A DNA stretch of 64,000 nucleotides, from contig JAGOMA010000002.1 in assembly GCA_017993775.1 (NCBI GenBank), forward strand, positions 62,001 to 126,000. Reading direction: 5' to 3'. Shown here piece after piece: positions 25,232-34,325 of this stretch. The notes beneath the pieces were generated by a model. That model saw only the letters and a list, made by a program, of their open reading frames with translations. It made no database searches and was not told the origin of the DNA. Numbering within the stretch: position 1 is the stretch's first letter; every line of letters begins with the position of its first letter. The DNA comes from Chloroflexota bacterium. Lineage in GTDB: Bacteria > Chloroflexota > Anaerolineae > Promineifilales > Promineifilaceae. The position numbers and the translations under genes were made by a program.

Positions 25232-26623
25232 TTATTGATTTGTATCGATGCTGACAAATGCCGTCATCCCCCACCGCAGGGGCAGCGTAATGCCATCTTC
25301 CAGGGCCAGCGTAACCTTATATGTCACGTCGCCGCGCACAATATCGGAAGCAGAAGCGATGTCGATAATGGTTCCGCGCAGCGTTTCACCGGGGAACGCG
25401 TCGATGGTCACATCGGCCGTAAAGCCATTTTCGATGGCCACAACACTAATTTCCGACAAATCGGTCGTTTCTACCTGCCAACCGCCAAAATCGGCCAGCG
25501 TTAGCACCGGCGCGCCGGCGGCAATCACCTGATTCGCCTTGACGCCGATGTTGGCCACCGTACCGGCAAAAGGCGCGCTGAGGGTGCGTCTTGCCAAAAC
25601 GGTTTGGGCAGAGGTGAGCGCTGTTTCAGCTTCGGTCACGGCGGCCTGGGCCTGGGTAACGGCCGTTTCCGCCTGAATCACTCGCAACTCAGCTTCCATC
25701 GCGCGTTTTTGCGCGCTGACAACAGAGGCTTCCGCCACCGCAATTTGCTCTTCGCTCGCGCCCAATTTCACCAACGCCAACTGCGCCTCAGAAGCGTCGC
25801 GCTGGCTCGATGCCGCGGCAACCGAGCTGTTAGCGGCCGTTTGCGCCGCGGCAATCGGCCCGGCGCGCAGTTCAGCCAGCGCAGCCTGGGCAGCGTTCAC
25901 GTTGGCCTGGGCAGCCACCAATTGCAGCCGCGCCTCTTCACGCACGGCCGTGTCGGCGTCTACGTTTTGGGAGACGGGTTCAAATTGCTTTTGCGCGGCC
26001 ACAAATTGGGCTTGCGCCGCAGCAACCTGAGCCTCCGCCGCCTGAATTTCAGCGCTCGTTGGCCCTTGCAAAGACAAAGAGCGGTTGCCCGCCGCCAGAT
26101 TAATCGAGGCCTCAGCCGCCGCCACGCTTTGCTCGCTAAGCGCGATTTGCGCGGCCGTTGGCCCAGCCTGGGTCAATGCCAGGTTGGCCTGGGCGGCCTG
26201 CACGGCAACATCGGCCGCCTGGATGCCGGTTTGAGCCGCCAATAAGCCGGCGCTGGCTGTTGTCAGGTTGGCATTGGCCTGCACCAGAGCAGCCTCCGCC
26301 TGGGTCACGGCCAATGCCTGATCGGTGGTATCCAACTGCAGCAAGGGGTCGCCAACTGCCACAACATCCCCTTCAGCGACCAAAACGCCGGTCAGTTGAC
26401 CGCCGGTTTGAAAGGAGAGGATCGTTTGCTGCAGCGGGGTAATTTGCCCTTCGGCGGTTACCAGGTCCAGATTGGTTTCCACACTGATCGTATTGGGGTC
26501 TACAACCGTTTCAGCCGTGTCTACAGCCGGTTCCGGAGCTAAAAATTGCTGGTAGGCAAAATAACCGGCCCCCAGCAATACGACGATGACGATGACGCCA
26601 ATGATGGCGCGTTTTACATTCAT
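25232..26623 (-). CDS. HlyD-family periplasmic adaptor (membrane fusion protein)
   Basis: A 463-residue paralogue of the preceding adaptor: N-terminal helix (AIIGVIVIVVLLGAGYFAY), lipoyl half QTGGQLTGVLVAEGDVVAVGDPLLQLDT, a long coiled-coil hairpin (~100-340), and a matching C-terminal barrel (GTVANIGVKANQVIAAGAPVLTLADFGGWQV; GTIIDIASASDIVRGDVTYKVTLAL). The two end alike (LRWGMTA followed by V-x-I). It lies 32 bases upstream of the second adaptor gene on the same strand, so they are co-transcribed. A tandem duplication is the simplest origin. Confidence 0.86.
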   Translation of the reverse strand: MNVKRAIIGVIVIVVLLGAGYFAYQQFLAPEPAVDTAETVVDPNTISVETNLDLVTAEGQITPLQQTILSFQTGGQLTGVLVAEGDVVAVGDPLLQLDTTDQALAVTQAEAALVQANANLTTASAGLLAAQTGIQAADVAVQAAQANLALTQAGPTAAQIALSEQSVAAAEASINLAAGNRSLSLQGPTSAEIQAAEAQVAAAQAQFVAAQKQFEPVSQNVDADTAVREEARLQLVAAQANVNAAQAALAELRAGPIAAAQTAANSSVAAASSQRDASEAQLALVKLGASEEQIAVAEASVVSAQKRAMEAELRVIQAETAVTQAQAAVTEAETALTSAQTVLARRTLSAPFAGTVANIGVKANQVIAAGAPVLTLADFGGWQVETTDLSEISVVAIENGFTADVTIDAFPGETLRGTIIDIASASDIVRGDVTYKVTLALEDGITLPLRWGMTAFVSIDTNQ

Positions 26624-26712
26624 AGGTAACTCCTCACTGCGTTATGATAAAGTTTATTAGGTATCCAAGACCGGGCAGGTCTCGAAATTTGCGTTAATCT
26701 AAAGTAGAGCTT

Positions 26713-26785
26713 GAGGGTTTAAGGCTCAAATGGCCCAACTTCTCAAGAGCAAACCCTTAGGGTCTGGGAAGACCCTAAGGGTTTT
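26713..26785. repeat. CCCTAAGGG intergenic element, copy 4 (three ends)
   Basis: A degenerate left end GAGGGTTTAAGG, the internal CTCAAGAGCAAACCC, a perfect right end CCCTTAGGGTCT at 26754-26765, and then a third palindrome GACCCTAAGGGTTTTTT (26771-26787). It looks like one element plus the beginning of another, or a nested insertion. Confidence 0.75.
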
Positions 26786-26817
26786 TTAAGTTAAGGTCGT
26801 AGCCAGTAAATCGGCGT

Positions 26818-27564
26818 TCAATGGCTCAATTCGTCCACAATTTCGCCATCGGCCAGGGTGATGGTGCGATTTACGCGATTGGCCAGTTCGTTGTCATGTG
26901 TCACCATCAGGATGGTTTTGCCTTCGGCGACCAAACTTTCGAACAGGCGGAAAATGGAATCGGCCGTTTTGGAATCCAGGTTACCGGTTGGCTCATCGGC
27001 TGTCAGGATGGGCGGGTCGTTGGCCAGGGCGCGGGCAATGGCCACGCGCTGCTGCTGCCCGCCAGAGACTTCGGAGGGCAGTTTGTAAGCGTGTTCCACC
27101 ATTTCTACCTGTTCCAACAAATGCAGCGCGCGGTCTTTACGTTCTTTGGGCGTGTATAAATTGCGGAAATCCATTGGCAGCATGATGTTTTCCAGGCAAG
27201 ACAACATGGGCAGTAGTTGGAAAAATTGGAAAATAACGCCAACATTACGGCCGCGCCATTCGGCCATTGGCCCTTCGCCCAGGTGGTGAATGGCCTGGTC
27301 GCCAACATAAATGCTGCCGGCCGACGGCCGATCGATGCCGGTGATCATGTTAATGAGCGTCGATTTGCCGCTGCCGGATTTACCCACCACACTGACAAAT
27401 TCGCCCGTGTCAATTTTTAGGTCGACCTGCTTCAACGCCGGAAAGTCGCCGGCAGGGGTGTGATATGTTTTGACAACCTGATGCAAATCAATCAGGTGGG
27501 TTGGTTTGTACCCATTGGTTGGGATTGTTCTGTCGTTTCCAATTTGGAAGAGTTTGTTAAGCAT
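26818..27564 (-). CDS. MacB-type ABC exporter ATPase
   Basis: A 248-residue ATPase: Walker [10 protein letters not shown] (~59-67), [20 protein letters not shown]-loop region, signature [15 protein letters not shown], Walker [13 protein letters not shown] and switch MVTHDNELA. The DEPTGNLD form and the length are those of MacB/LolD ATPases working with FtsX-type permeases. It is followed 81 bases upstream in genome terms by the permease gene on the same strand, and the two adaptors lie downstream, giving a complete MacAB-like unit without an outer-membrane TolC. About the first 22 residues before [12 protein letters not shown] are an unusual extension. Confidence 0.88.
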   Translation of the reverse strand: MLNKLFQIGNDRTIPTNGYKPTHLIDLHQVVKTYHTPAGDFPALKQVDLKIDTGEFVSVVGKSGSGKSTLINMITGIDRPSAGSIYVGDQAIHHLGEGPMAEWRGRNVGVIFQFFQLLPMLSCLENIMLPMDFRNLYTPKERKDRALHLLEQVEMVEHAYKLPSEVSGGQQQRVAIARALANDPPILTADEPTGNLDSKTADSIFRLFESLVAEGKTILMVTHDNELANRVNRTITLADGEIVDELSH

Positions 27565-27645
27565 AAATACCTCAGGGCAGCTTTTGGCTTACAGGCAAAA
27601 CGTCGCCAGATATCCGTTAGAACTACGGATTCAGCCAAAAATAAT

Positions 27646-30042
27646 TTACTCGTATGCCAGAACCTCTCGGATTGTTAAGCGGGAAGCGTTGCGAGCCGGA
27701 CCTAACGAAGCAGCTGCCCCTAAGACACTGATAATCACCAACCATAATATCATACCACTAATTGAAAAAGTGTTATCGAGTGGAAATCCCAGGAGGGCGA
27801 TGCCGACCTGGTGGCTGAGGATGCGGCTGAATGGATATGCCAACAAGCTGCCGCCGGCAAAGCTAAGCCAGCCAATGAGAATGCCCTCGGCGACGACGAT
27901 TAGGCGCACGGAATTGTCGGATGCGCCGATGGCGCGGAGTACGCCAATCTCGCGGATACGCTCTAGGACGTTGATGCTCATGGTGGTCGTAAGGCCCAGG
28001 CCGCCGACGGCGGCCAATAGTCCGGCCATCATCACCAGGAAACCTACGACGATGTTGAAGCGGAAGTCGGCTTGTTGGCGAATTTCTTCGGTGACACGGG
28101 AGCCGTCTACGCGCAGGCCGGCATCCTGGTAGCGCGTGGAGAGCAGCACGGCCGTGTCTTCTTGATTTTGCAGGTCGTGTTGAGCCGTGACAACGCGGAT
28201 GCTGTTGGCTTGATCGATGCGCCGGGTGACATAGGCGTAATCGTCGGCGGAGACAAATACAAAGGGGCCGTCGGCGGTGCTGCGGGCTACGCCGACGATG
28301 CGCCAGTCGGTATCACGGCCGTCTATTTTCAAAGTCACCGTGTCGCCTACTTCCAGGTCCGGTTCGTCGTCGAGGAAGTCGGTGTTGACGACGATGGCAT
28401 TGGTTTCGTTGGGCGAAAGCCAACGGCCGTCTTCCAGCGGGGGGGCCATCAGCTTAGAATCGACCGGGGCGGCTTGCAGGGTAAAGCTGTCGCTTTCGGA
28501 ATCATCGGGGCGGGCGCGCTGCACGGCGGTGGTGTTCCAGGCTTCGTAGGCTACCACGCCGGGGGTTTCGCGGGCGATTTGCTCGATTTGGGCCAGGCGG
28601 TAGGGGTGGTCGAAGTTGATGCGCACGTCGTATTGGTGGAAGCGCAGGAAGCTGTCTACGGTGGTTTGCACCGAATCGCGCACGCTGAGGACGGCAATGA
28701 ACAGGCCGGTGCCTAAAACAAGGGTGGTGAGGGTAAGCGCGAGCCGCCCTTTGCGCCGGATGGTGTTGCGCAGGGAGATGATTAACGGCCGTTGCACCGG
28801 CAGCCACTCCTGAAAAGCGGAAAACAATCGCTCCAACAACCCTTTGTTATATCCCTGACCCATGCCCAGGCTGTTGAGCGCTTTGTGGGTGGTCACCTGG
28901 ACGCCATTCAACACCGGCCAAAGCGCCGCCAAAAGCGGCACCAGCAGCCCGACAGCCACTTGCAGCAGCAAAATCGAGGCCGGAACCTGTAAGCTGGCTA
29001 CCTGAAAATTCAGCAGCCCGGACACAAAATCACGGACCAGGTATTGCGCGGACAAGATGCCCAGGGGCATGCCCACCACCAGAGCCATCAGGCCATAACT
29101 GAGTACCGTGACCATGTACATGGCCATGATCTGGCGGCGCTTGGCCCCCACCAACTTCATGACGCCGATCTGGCGGGTGTGCTGGCTGAGGAGCGCAGAA
29201 ATGGTGTTCACCACCAGGAAACTGGACAAAAAGAGGATGAGGACGCCAAAAACGCCGATCAACATGACCAGGGTTTGGATGATTTCTTGCGCCCAATGTT
29301 CGCCGGGGTTGGGAATGCGGCTGGAGTAAACCACGCTGCCATTTTTTTCCAATTTATCCTGGATGGCGTCGCGGACGGCTTCGATGTGGGCTTTGTCGCC
29401 GGTGTTTTCGGCGGCAATGAAGCGGACTTCGGTGTAGAAACGGCCGTCGCCCAACGATTCCATCGTCTCTGGGGTCACATAACCAAAGGCGTTGTTGGTA
29501 ATTTGGGCGTTGGGGACGTGGCTGTCGTGGGCTGTGCCCACCAATTGCAGCTCTTTGCGTGTGCCGTCTTCCAGTTCAATCTGGATTGTGTCGCCCACAT
29601 TGGCCTGCAGAAAGTCCAGGGAAAGGGCTTCGATGAGCAGTTCTTGTTTGCGCGGCGGCCATTGGCCATCCATCGGGATGATTTTGTCTAGCTGCATGGC
29701 GTTGAAGTCGGGCACGGCCGTTAACGCCAAATCGCGCCATTGGTTTTCCCCCACAGCCACCTGCACCCGCAGCGTTCGCCGCCCTTCGGCCACGGCCACT
29801 TCCGGCATGGCGGACACACCTTTGATCATATCGTCGTTGATGGGGGAGGTATACAACACGCCCGACGCCGGATTCGACGATAAATAATCGCGGTTCAGTT
29901 CGCGCAGTAAAATATGTTGTCCTGTGGCTACCAACCCGACGGCAAACACGCCAACGGCAATGGCCAGCACCACCAATAAGGTGCGGGCTTTGTTGCTCCA
30001 CAGGTCTAAGGCGACTTTGCGCCAGCGAATTCTCAGCATCAT
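27646..30042 (-). CDS. MacB-type ABC exporter permease (duplicated FtsX domains)
   Basis: A 798-residue permease with two FtsX modules. The first has a helix near 20-40, an extracellular domain (~45-260) and three helices near 270-390; the second repeats this (helix ~425-450; external domain to ~660; helices ~665-790). The motifs IGVMKLVGAKRRQIMAMYM and IGVLRAIGASDNSVRLIVV are the paired FtsX coupling helices. It works with the ATPase and the adaptors as a mechanotransmission exporter, whose cargo may be a peptide, lipid or lipoprotein. It is about 150 residues longer than E. coli MacB because of the duplication. Confidence 0.88.
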   Translation of the reverse strand: MMLRIRWRKVALDLWSNKARTLLVVLAIAVGVFAVGLVATGQHILLRELNRDYLSSNPASGVLYTSPINDDMIKGVSAMPEVAVAEGRRTLRVQVAVGENQWRDLALTAVPDFNAMQLDKIIPMDGQWPPRKQELLIEALSLDFLQANVGDTIQIELEDGTRKELQLVGTAHDSHVPNAQITNNAFGYVTPETMESLGDGRFYTEVRFIAAENTGDKAHIEAVRDAIQDKLEKNGSVVYSSRIPNPGEHWAQEIIQTLVMLIGVFGVLILFLSSFLVVNTISALLSQHTRQIGVMKLVGAKRRQIMAMYMVTVLSYGLMALVVGMPLGILSAQYLVRDFVSGLLNFQVASLQVPASILLLQVAVGLLVPLLAALWPVLNGVQVTTHKALNSLGMGQGYNKGLLERLFSAFQEWLPVQRPLIISLRNTIRRKGRLALTLTTLVLGTGLFIAVLSVRDSVQTTVDSFLRFHQYDVRINFDHPYRLAQIEQIARETPGVVAYEAWNTTAVQRARPDDSESDSFTLQAAPVDSKLMAPPLEDGRWLSPNETNAIVVNTDFLDDEPDLEVGDTVTLKIDGRDTDWRIVGVARSTADGPFVFVSADDYAYVTRRIDQANSIRVVTAQHDLQNQEDTAVLLSTRYQDAGLRVDGSRVTEEIRQQADFRFNIVVGFLVMMAGLLAAVGGLGLTTTMSINVLERIREIGVLRAIGASDNSVRLIVVAEGILIGWLSFAGGSLLAYPFSRILSHQVGIALLGFPLDNTFSISGMILWLVIISVLGAAASLGPARNASRLTIREVLAYE

Positions 30043-30073
30043 TGCGTCCTAATTTGCGCCAAAAGAAACCAGG

Positions 30074-30134
30074 CAAATCCTAAGGGGTTAAGATCCACAG
30101 GGTCTAATATCTCCAGAACAAACCCTTGGGGTCT
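30074..30134. repeat. CCCTAAGGG intergenic element, copy 5 (diverged)
   Basis: Left CAAATCCTAAGGGGTT and right AAACCCTTGGGGTCT ends enclose the sequence ending CTCCAGAACAAACCC, a variant of the CTCAAGAGCAAACCC core. It lies just upstream of the permease gene. Confidence 0.75.
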
Positions 30135-30430
30135 GTACCGTAACGGTAACTTTTAAATTTTGAAGTTCCATCGGTGGCTTTTGGCCGGGTATTCAGAATT
30201 TTATTGGCAACGGCCGTAAAAAGCCTCCAATCTCTACCTCTTCTAACTGTACATTCATTGCCCGCCAACGCCATGTGCCGATGGTGCTATTCGCCGGTCA
30301 GGGTAGACGGCCGTCCATTAGCCAATCGGCACATGACTTTCGGCCAACAAACAAGCCGCCCACTTTTCTATCCAGCGACATATTGCCCACCTTTCCCCAG
30401 GTATGATAATCTGGGAGCAGCACGGCAAAC
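30135..30430. other. Intergenic region between divergent exporter and sensor genes
   Basis: No coding sequence is convincing here. It holds two ACGGCCGT octamers (near 30211 and 30308) and a TATGAT at 30402-30407, 24 bases before the sensor start, which could be a -10 box. The minus-strand promoter for the exporter genes must also lie here or under the repeat, but I cannot place it. Confidence 0.5.
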
Positions 30431-31663
30431 ATGATCAACAATCGCCTAACCCAATGGTTTCCCCCGCCACGTTCTTTCCGGCGCATTTTTACGCTGATGT
30501 ATTTTGGCGTCATCTCGGCGGTGATCTACTTCAGCCTGATTCGCCAATGCGACAACCGCTTTCTGCTGGGCAACACCGGCATCCTGGTGGGCATTTTGCT
30601 GCTGCTGCTGGGCATGGAGCAGTTCGAGCGCCAACGATATGGCTTCACCACGCCCACACGACCGGCAGTTTTCCTGCTTCTCCTGCGTATTGGCTTATTC
30701 GCAGCCGTAGCCGTGATCGATTGTTCAGGCTTTGCCGCGTTTCTCTTCCCGCTGGTCCCGTTTTCCGCTTATTTTGCCTTTGGCGGGCGCGTGAGCAATT
30801 TCCTGGGCCTGTTTTACTGGGGTTACTACCTATGGCAGTATCGCCCATTTGCCAATCAAGGTGAAGGCAGCGTGTTCAACTGGATGGTGTTTACCCTGCT
30901 GCTGTTTTTTATGCTCGCCATTGCACGGGTCATAGACAGCGACGAACGCAACCAACGGCAGCAGCAAGAATTACTGGCCGACCTGGAAGCCAGCAATGTC
31001 AAACTTCAGTTGTATGCCGAGCAGGTGGCCGAACTGGCGGCCACAGAGGAGCGCAACCGTCTGGCGCGTGATATTCACGACTCGGTGGGGCACCGGCTGA
31101 CGGTGGTGAACATTCAGCTGGAAAAGGCGCTGGCTTACAAAGACCGCGACCCGGCCGAAGCGGAACAGGCAATGCTCGATGCGCGGCAGGCAGCCCGCGA
31201 AGCGCTGCAAGACGTGCGCCGTTCGGTGGGCACGCTGCGCGACGGCCGTGGCGGATTTTCGTTAGACTTGGAGCTGGGCAAGTTGGTGCAGGGCATGCGT
31301 CACGGCCGTTTCACCCTAGACTACCAATTCACCGGCACAGAGGATAGGTACCCCTATCCGGTCCTCATTTCGCTCTACCGCGCCGCCCAGGAAGGGCTGA
31401 CCAACGTGCAAAAACACGCCCAGGCCAACCATGTCAGCCTGCACGTCGATCTGGGTGAAGAAGCGGCTACGCTCTGTTTGTGTGATAATGGGACCGGCTT
31501 TGAAACGGCCGTACTCGCCGATTTAGCCGCCGCCAAAACCCACAGCTTCGGGCTGCAAGGCATTCGGGAACGGCTGGAACTGGTCAGCGGTCAGATGGAA
31601 TTAACCAGCCAGCCCGGCGCAGGCACAGACTTACGCATTACCATTCCCAAACAAGTCGGGTAA
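30431..31663 (+). CDS. NarL/DesK-type sensor histidine kinase
   Basis: A 410-residue kinase with about five to six membrane helices in residues 20-165, a coiled-coil linker (RNQRQQQELLADLEASNVKLQLYAEQ), the HisKA_3 phosphoacceptor ATEERNRLARDIHDSVGHRLTVV (His near 217) and an HATPase domain (N box AAQEGLTNVQKHAQAN, G1 CDNGTGF, G2 SFGLQGIRERLELV). No extracellular loop of size, so the signal is probably membrane-borne, as in LiaS/DesK. It pairs with the regulator encoded 57 bases downstream. ATG 30431 has a weak ribosome site (GGAGCAG). Confidence 0.88.
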   Translation: MINNRLTQWFPPPRSFRRIFTLMYFGVISAVIYFSLIRQCDNRFLLGNTGILVGILLLLLGMEQFERQRYGFTTPTRPAVFLLLLRIGLFAAVAVIDCSGFAAFLFPLVPFSAYFAFGGRVSNFLGLFYWGYYLWQYRPFANQGEGSVFNWMVFTLLLFFMLAIARVIDSDERNQRQQQELLADLEASNVKLQLYAEQVAELAATEERNRLARDIHDSVGHRLTVVNIQLEKALAYKDRDPAEAEQAMLDARQAAREALQDVRRSVGTLRDGRGGFSLDLELGKLVQGMRHGRFTLDYQFTGTEDRYPYPVLISLYRAAQEGLTNVQKHAQANHVSLHVDLGEEAATLCLCDNGTGFETAVLADLAAAKTHSFGLQGIRERLELVSGQMELTSQPGAGTDLRITIPKQVG

Positions 31664-31719
31664 CATACAGGACGACGATCGGCCGCATCCACGAAAATGC
31701 GCGCCTATTCTGGGAAAAA

Positions 31720-32394
31720 ATGAACCCAAAAGAAACCATTACGCTTCTAATTGTTGACGACCAGCGCCTGATTCGAGAAGGCATCGCCTCCTTGTTGGAT
31801 ATTCAGGCAGGGCTGGCGGTAGTGGGCACGGCCGTTAACGGCCAGGAAGCCGTCGACAAAGCCCTTGCCCTGACACCAGATGTGGTGCTCATGGACGTGC
31901 GTATGCCGGTGTTGGATGGCGTGACGGCCGCAGCGCGCATCAAAAAACTGCTGCCGGCCTGCCAGATCCTCATGCTTACCACCTTCGACGACGATGAATA
32001 CATCGTCAAATCGATGCAGGCCGGGGCCAGCGGCTATCTGCTGAAGGACATCCCGGCCACCGATCTGGCGCAGGCTGTCCGGCTGGCTTATGCCGGGATT
32101 TACCAGTTAGACACGGCCGTCGCCGGCAAATTGCTCGGCGCGTTGCTGCAGAAGGAAGTGGGGGAAACGGCCGTTTCCCCCGCCACCATGCCCGACCATG
32201 ACCTGACCGAGCGTGAACTGGAAGTCTTGCGGCTTATCGCCACCGGGGCAACCAATCGAGAAATTGCCGCCCGGCTGGTAGTCAGCGAAGGCACCGTCAA
32301 AAACCACGTTTCCAGCATCCTCAGCCGCCTGGGCCTGCGCGACCGCACCCAGGCCGCCCTGTACGCCCACGAGCACCATTTAATTGACAATTGA
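31720..32394 (+). CDS. NarL/FixJ-family response regulator
   Basis: A 224-residue regulator: receiver with LLIVDDQRLIREG (acidic pair), phosphorylated Asp in DVVLMDVRMP (near 59) and conserved Lys in YLLKDI; the LuxR-type helix-turn-helix is LTERELEVLRLIATGATNREIAARLVVSEGTVKNHVSSIL (~155-195). It should be phosphorylated by the preceding kinase and control the ABC-2 genes next to it. The palindromic ACGGCCGT inside the linker extends to a 20-base palindrome (32161-32180). The final codons are made by the AATTGAC repeat. Confidence 0.92.
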   Translation: MNPKETITLLIVDDQRLIREGIASLLDIQAGLAVVGTAVNGQEAVDKALALTPDVVLMDVRMPVLDGVTAAARIKKLLPACQILMLTTFDDDEYIVKSMQAGASGYLLKDIPATDLAQAVRLAYAGIYQLDTAVAGKLLGALLQKEVGETAVSPATMPDHDLTERELEVLRLIATGATNREIAARLVVSEGTVKNHVSSILSRLGLRDRTQAALYAHEHHLIDN

Positions 32395-32413
32395 CAATTG
32401 ACAATTGACAATT
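32382..32413 (+). repeat. Tandem heptamer AATTGAC, four copies
   Basis: Four perfect AATTGAC units (32382-32409) plus a partial one. The TGA stop of the response regulator (32392-32394) lies inside, so the terminal residues Ile-Asp-Asn are encoded by the repeat. The ABC ATPase starts 11 bases further on. Confidence 0.9.
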
Positions 32414-32423
32414 AGCCCCTGTC

Positions 32424-33428
32424 ATGAATCCAATCATCGAGACGCATCAGCTCACCAAAATCTATGCGCCGCCGCAAGGCTGGCGGCGCGTGGCGCGGCA
32501 AACGCCGGTCACGGCCGTTGCCGACATGACCCTCACTGTGCCGCCGGGGGAACTATTTGGCCTGCTGGGGCCAAACGGCGCGGGTAAAACCACGCTCACC
32601 AAAATGCTCTGCACGCTCATCATGCCCAGCAGCGGCCTGGGGCGCGTCGTCGGCCACGATCTGCACGACACGCTGGCGATTCGCGCCGCTGTGGGGCTGG
32701 TGGTGTCCGACGAGCGCAGCTTCTTCTGGCGGCTGTCGGCGCGGCGCAACCTGAATTTTTTCGCGGCCATGCACGGACTGCACGGCCGTGCCGCCGCCGA
32801 CCGCGTGGATCAAGTCCTGGCCGACGTGGATTTGCTGGATGTGGCCGAGCGGCGCTTTAGCAATTTTTCCAGCGGCATGAGGCAGCGTCTGGCTATCGCC
32901 CGCAGCCTGATCCACCGGCCACAGCTTCTTTTTCTCGACGAACCGAGCCGCAGTCTGGACCCCACGGCCACCAACCGCCTGCACGCCCTCATGCTGCGCC
33001 TGATGGCCGAGCAAGGATTGACCATTTTTCTGATCACGCATGATCTGGCGGAGGCGGAGAAGTTGTGTGATCGGGTGGCGCTGGTGCATCACGGCCGTAT
33101 CCAAACCATTGGCCGCCCGGCCGATTTGCGCCGCGCCCTGCGGCCGCAGCGGTTGTATGAGGTGCAGGTAGGTGATGTTGGGGAAGGGGAAACGGCCGTG
33201 CTGCCCGCCCTGCGCGCCATCGCCCCTAACGCAACCATGCCGGAACCGGGCCAGCTTGTGTTTCGGGCGGGGGAGGAGGATGGGGTGTTAACGGCCGTGC
33301 TAGACCACCTCCGCCAAAGCGCCATCCCCATCCACGCCATCACCGCCACCCCGCCCAGCCTGGAAGAAGTCTTCGCCCACTACACGGCGGAGAATGCGGA
33401 ACGCGAAGTGCGGAGCGCGGAACAATGA
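32424..33428 (+). CDS. ABC-2 transporter ATP-binding protein
   Basis: A 334-residue ATPase with Walker A GPNGAGKTT (~49-57), signature FSSGMRQRLAIARSL, Walker B LLFLDEPSRSLD and switch FLITHDLAEAEKL. The region after residue 230 is the accessory domain of DrrA/NatA-like exporters (VFRAGEEDGVLTAVLDHLRQSAIPIHAITATPPSLEEVF). The last 14 residues, TAENAEREVRSAEQ, are encoded by a heptamer repeat and are probably not part of the original fold. The stop overlaps the permease start. Probably controlled by the adjacent two-component system. Confidence 0.88.
   Translation: MNPIIETHQLTKIYAPPQGWRRVARQTPVTAVADMTLTVPPGELFGLLGPNGAGKTTLTKMLCTLIMPSSGLGRVVGHDLHDTLAIRAAVGLVVSDERSFFWRLSARRNLNFFAAMHGLHGRAAADRVDQVLADVDLLDVAERRFSNFSSGMRQRLAIARSLIHRPQLLFLDEPSRSLDPTATNRLHALMLRLMAEQGLTIFLITHDLAEAEKLCDRVALVHHGRIQTIGRPADLRRALRPQRLYEVQVGDVGEGETAVLPALRAIAPNATMPEPGQLVFRAGEEDGVLTAVLDHLRQSAIPIHAITATPPSLEEVFAHYTAENAEREVRSAEQ
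33387..33428 (+). repeat. Heptamer repeat coding for the ATPase tail and permease start
   Basis: Units GCGGAGA, ATGCGGA, ACGCGAA, GTGCGGA, GCGCGGA, ACAATGA in register. The last unit supplies both the TGA stop of the ATPase (33426-33428) and the ATG of the permease (33425). Another GTGCGGA-type tract lies at 34888. Confidence 0.75.
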
Positions 33429-34255
33429 CCCACCAACCAACCATCAAACCATCAAACCTCCTCTGGTCCTTCCTCGTGCGCGACTTCCACACCGAAGTCA
33501 GTTACCGGCTGGCTTTTTTGGTGAGCATTGGCGGCATTTTGCTGCGGGCGCTGGTCTTCTTTTTCCTCTCGCAGTTCATCAACGCCATCGCCGGGCCAAA
33601 TTTGGATTTGTACAATGGCGATTATTTCTCGTTTGTCATCATCGGCATTGCCCTGGGCGGCTATTTCAGCACCGGCCTCACCGGTTTTGCCGACGCCCTG
33701 CGCCAGTCGCAAACCACCGGCACGCTGGAAGCGATGATGATGACGCCCGTGCCCGTCTCCTGGATCGTGGTGGGATCGGCCGCCTGGAGTTATGCCTACA
33801 CCACATTTCGGGTGATAGTGTATCTGGTGATTGGCGTACTGCTGTTGGGCCTGGACCTGAGCCGGGCCAACTATCCGGCGGCGCTGCTAATTTTGCTGCT
33901 GTCTATCGGCGCCTTTGCCAGCATTGGCATCCTCACGGCCAGCGTGATCATGGTCATCAAGCGCGGCGAACCGATTACCGGCCTGTTTGCCAATCTGGCG
34001 AATCTGGTGGGCGGCGTGTTTTATCCGGTAGCGATTTTGCCGGGCTGGCTGCAGGTGATTGCCGGGCTGCTGCCCATCACCTATTCCATGCGGGCGATGC
34101 GCGCCGCTTTATTGACCGGCGCGTCTTGGGCCGAGTTGGCGAACGATCTGCTGGCTCTGCTGCTGTTTTGCGTGGCGCTGTTTCCGCTGTCGCTGGTGGC
34201 CTTTCGTTTTGCCGTCGACCGGGCGCGGGCGGACGGCAGTCTGGCGCATTATTGA
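33425..34255 (+). CDS. ABC-2 family transporter permease
   Basis: A 276-residue membrane protein with six predicted helices and the ABC-2 motif RQSQTTGTLEAMMMTPVPVSWIVVGSAAW; the later FYPVAILPGWLQVIAGLLPITYSMRAMR is the conserved pre-helix of the DrrB/NodJ family. With the preceding ATPase it forms an exporter for a lipid, drug or polysaccharide. The start ATG 33425 is inside the ATPase stop. The first residues THQPTIKPSN are themselves encoded by a CCATCAAA-type repeat, so the true conserved protein begins near residue 12. Confidence 0.83.
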   Translation: MTHQPTIKPSNLLWSFLVRDFHTEVSYRLAFLVSIGGILLRALVFFFLSQFINAIAGPNLDLYNGDYFSFVIIGIALGGYFSTGLTGFADALRQSQTTGTLEAMMMTPVPVSWIVVGSAAWSYAYTTFRVIVYLVIGVLLLGLDLSRANYPAALLILLLSIGAFASIGILTASVIMVIKRGEPITGLFANLANLVGGVFYPVAILPGWLQVIAGLLPITYSMRAMRAALLTGASWAELANDLLALLLFCVALFPLSLVAFRFAVDRARADGSLAHY

Positions 34256-34325
34256 GCAGCGTTGTGGGGATTGGATTCAGTAACGGCCGTTTCCCTCCCC
34301 TACTTCTCGTCCCCGCTCAAACCCA

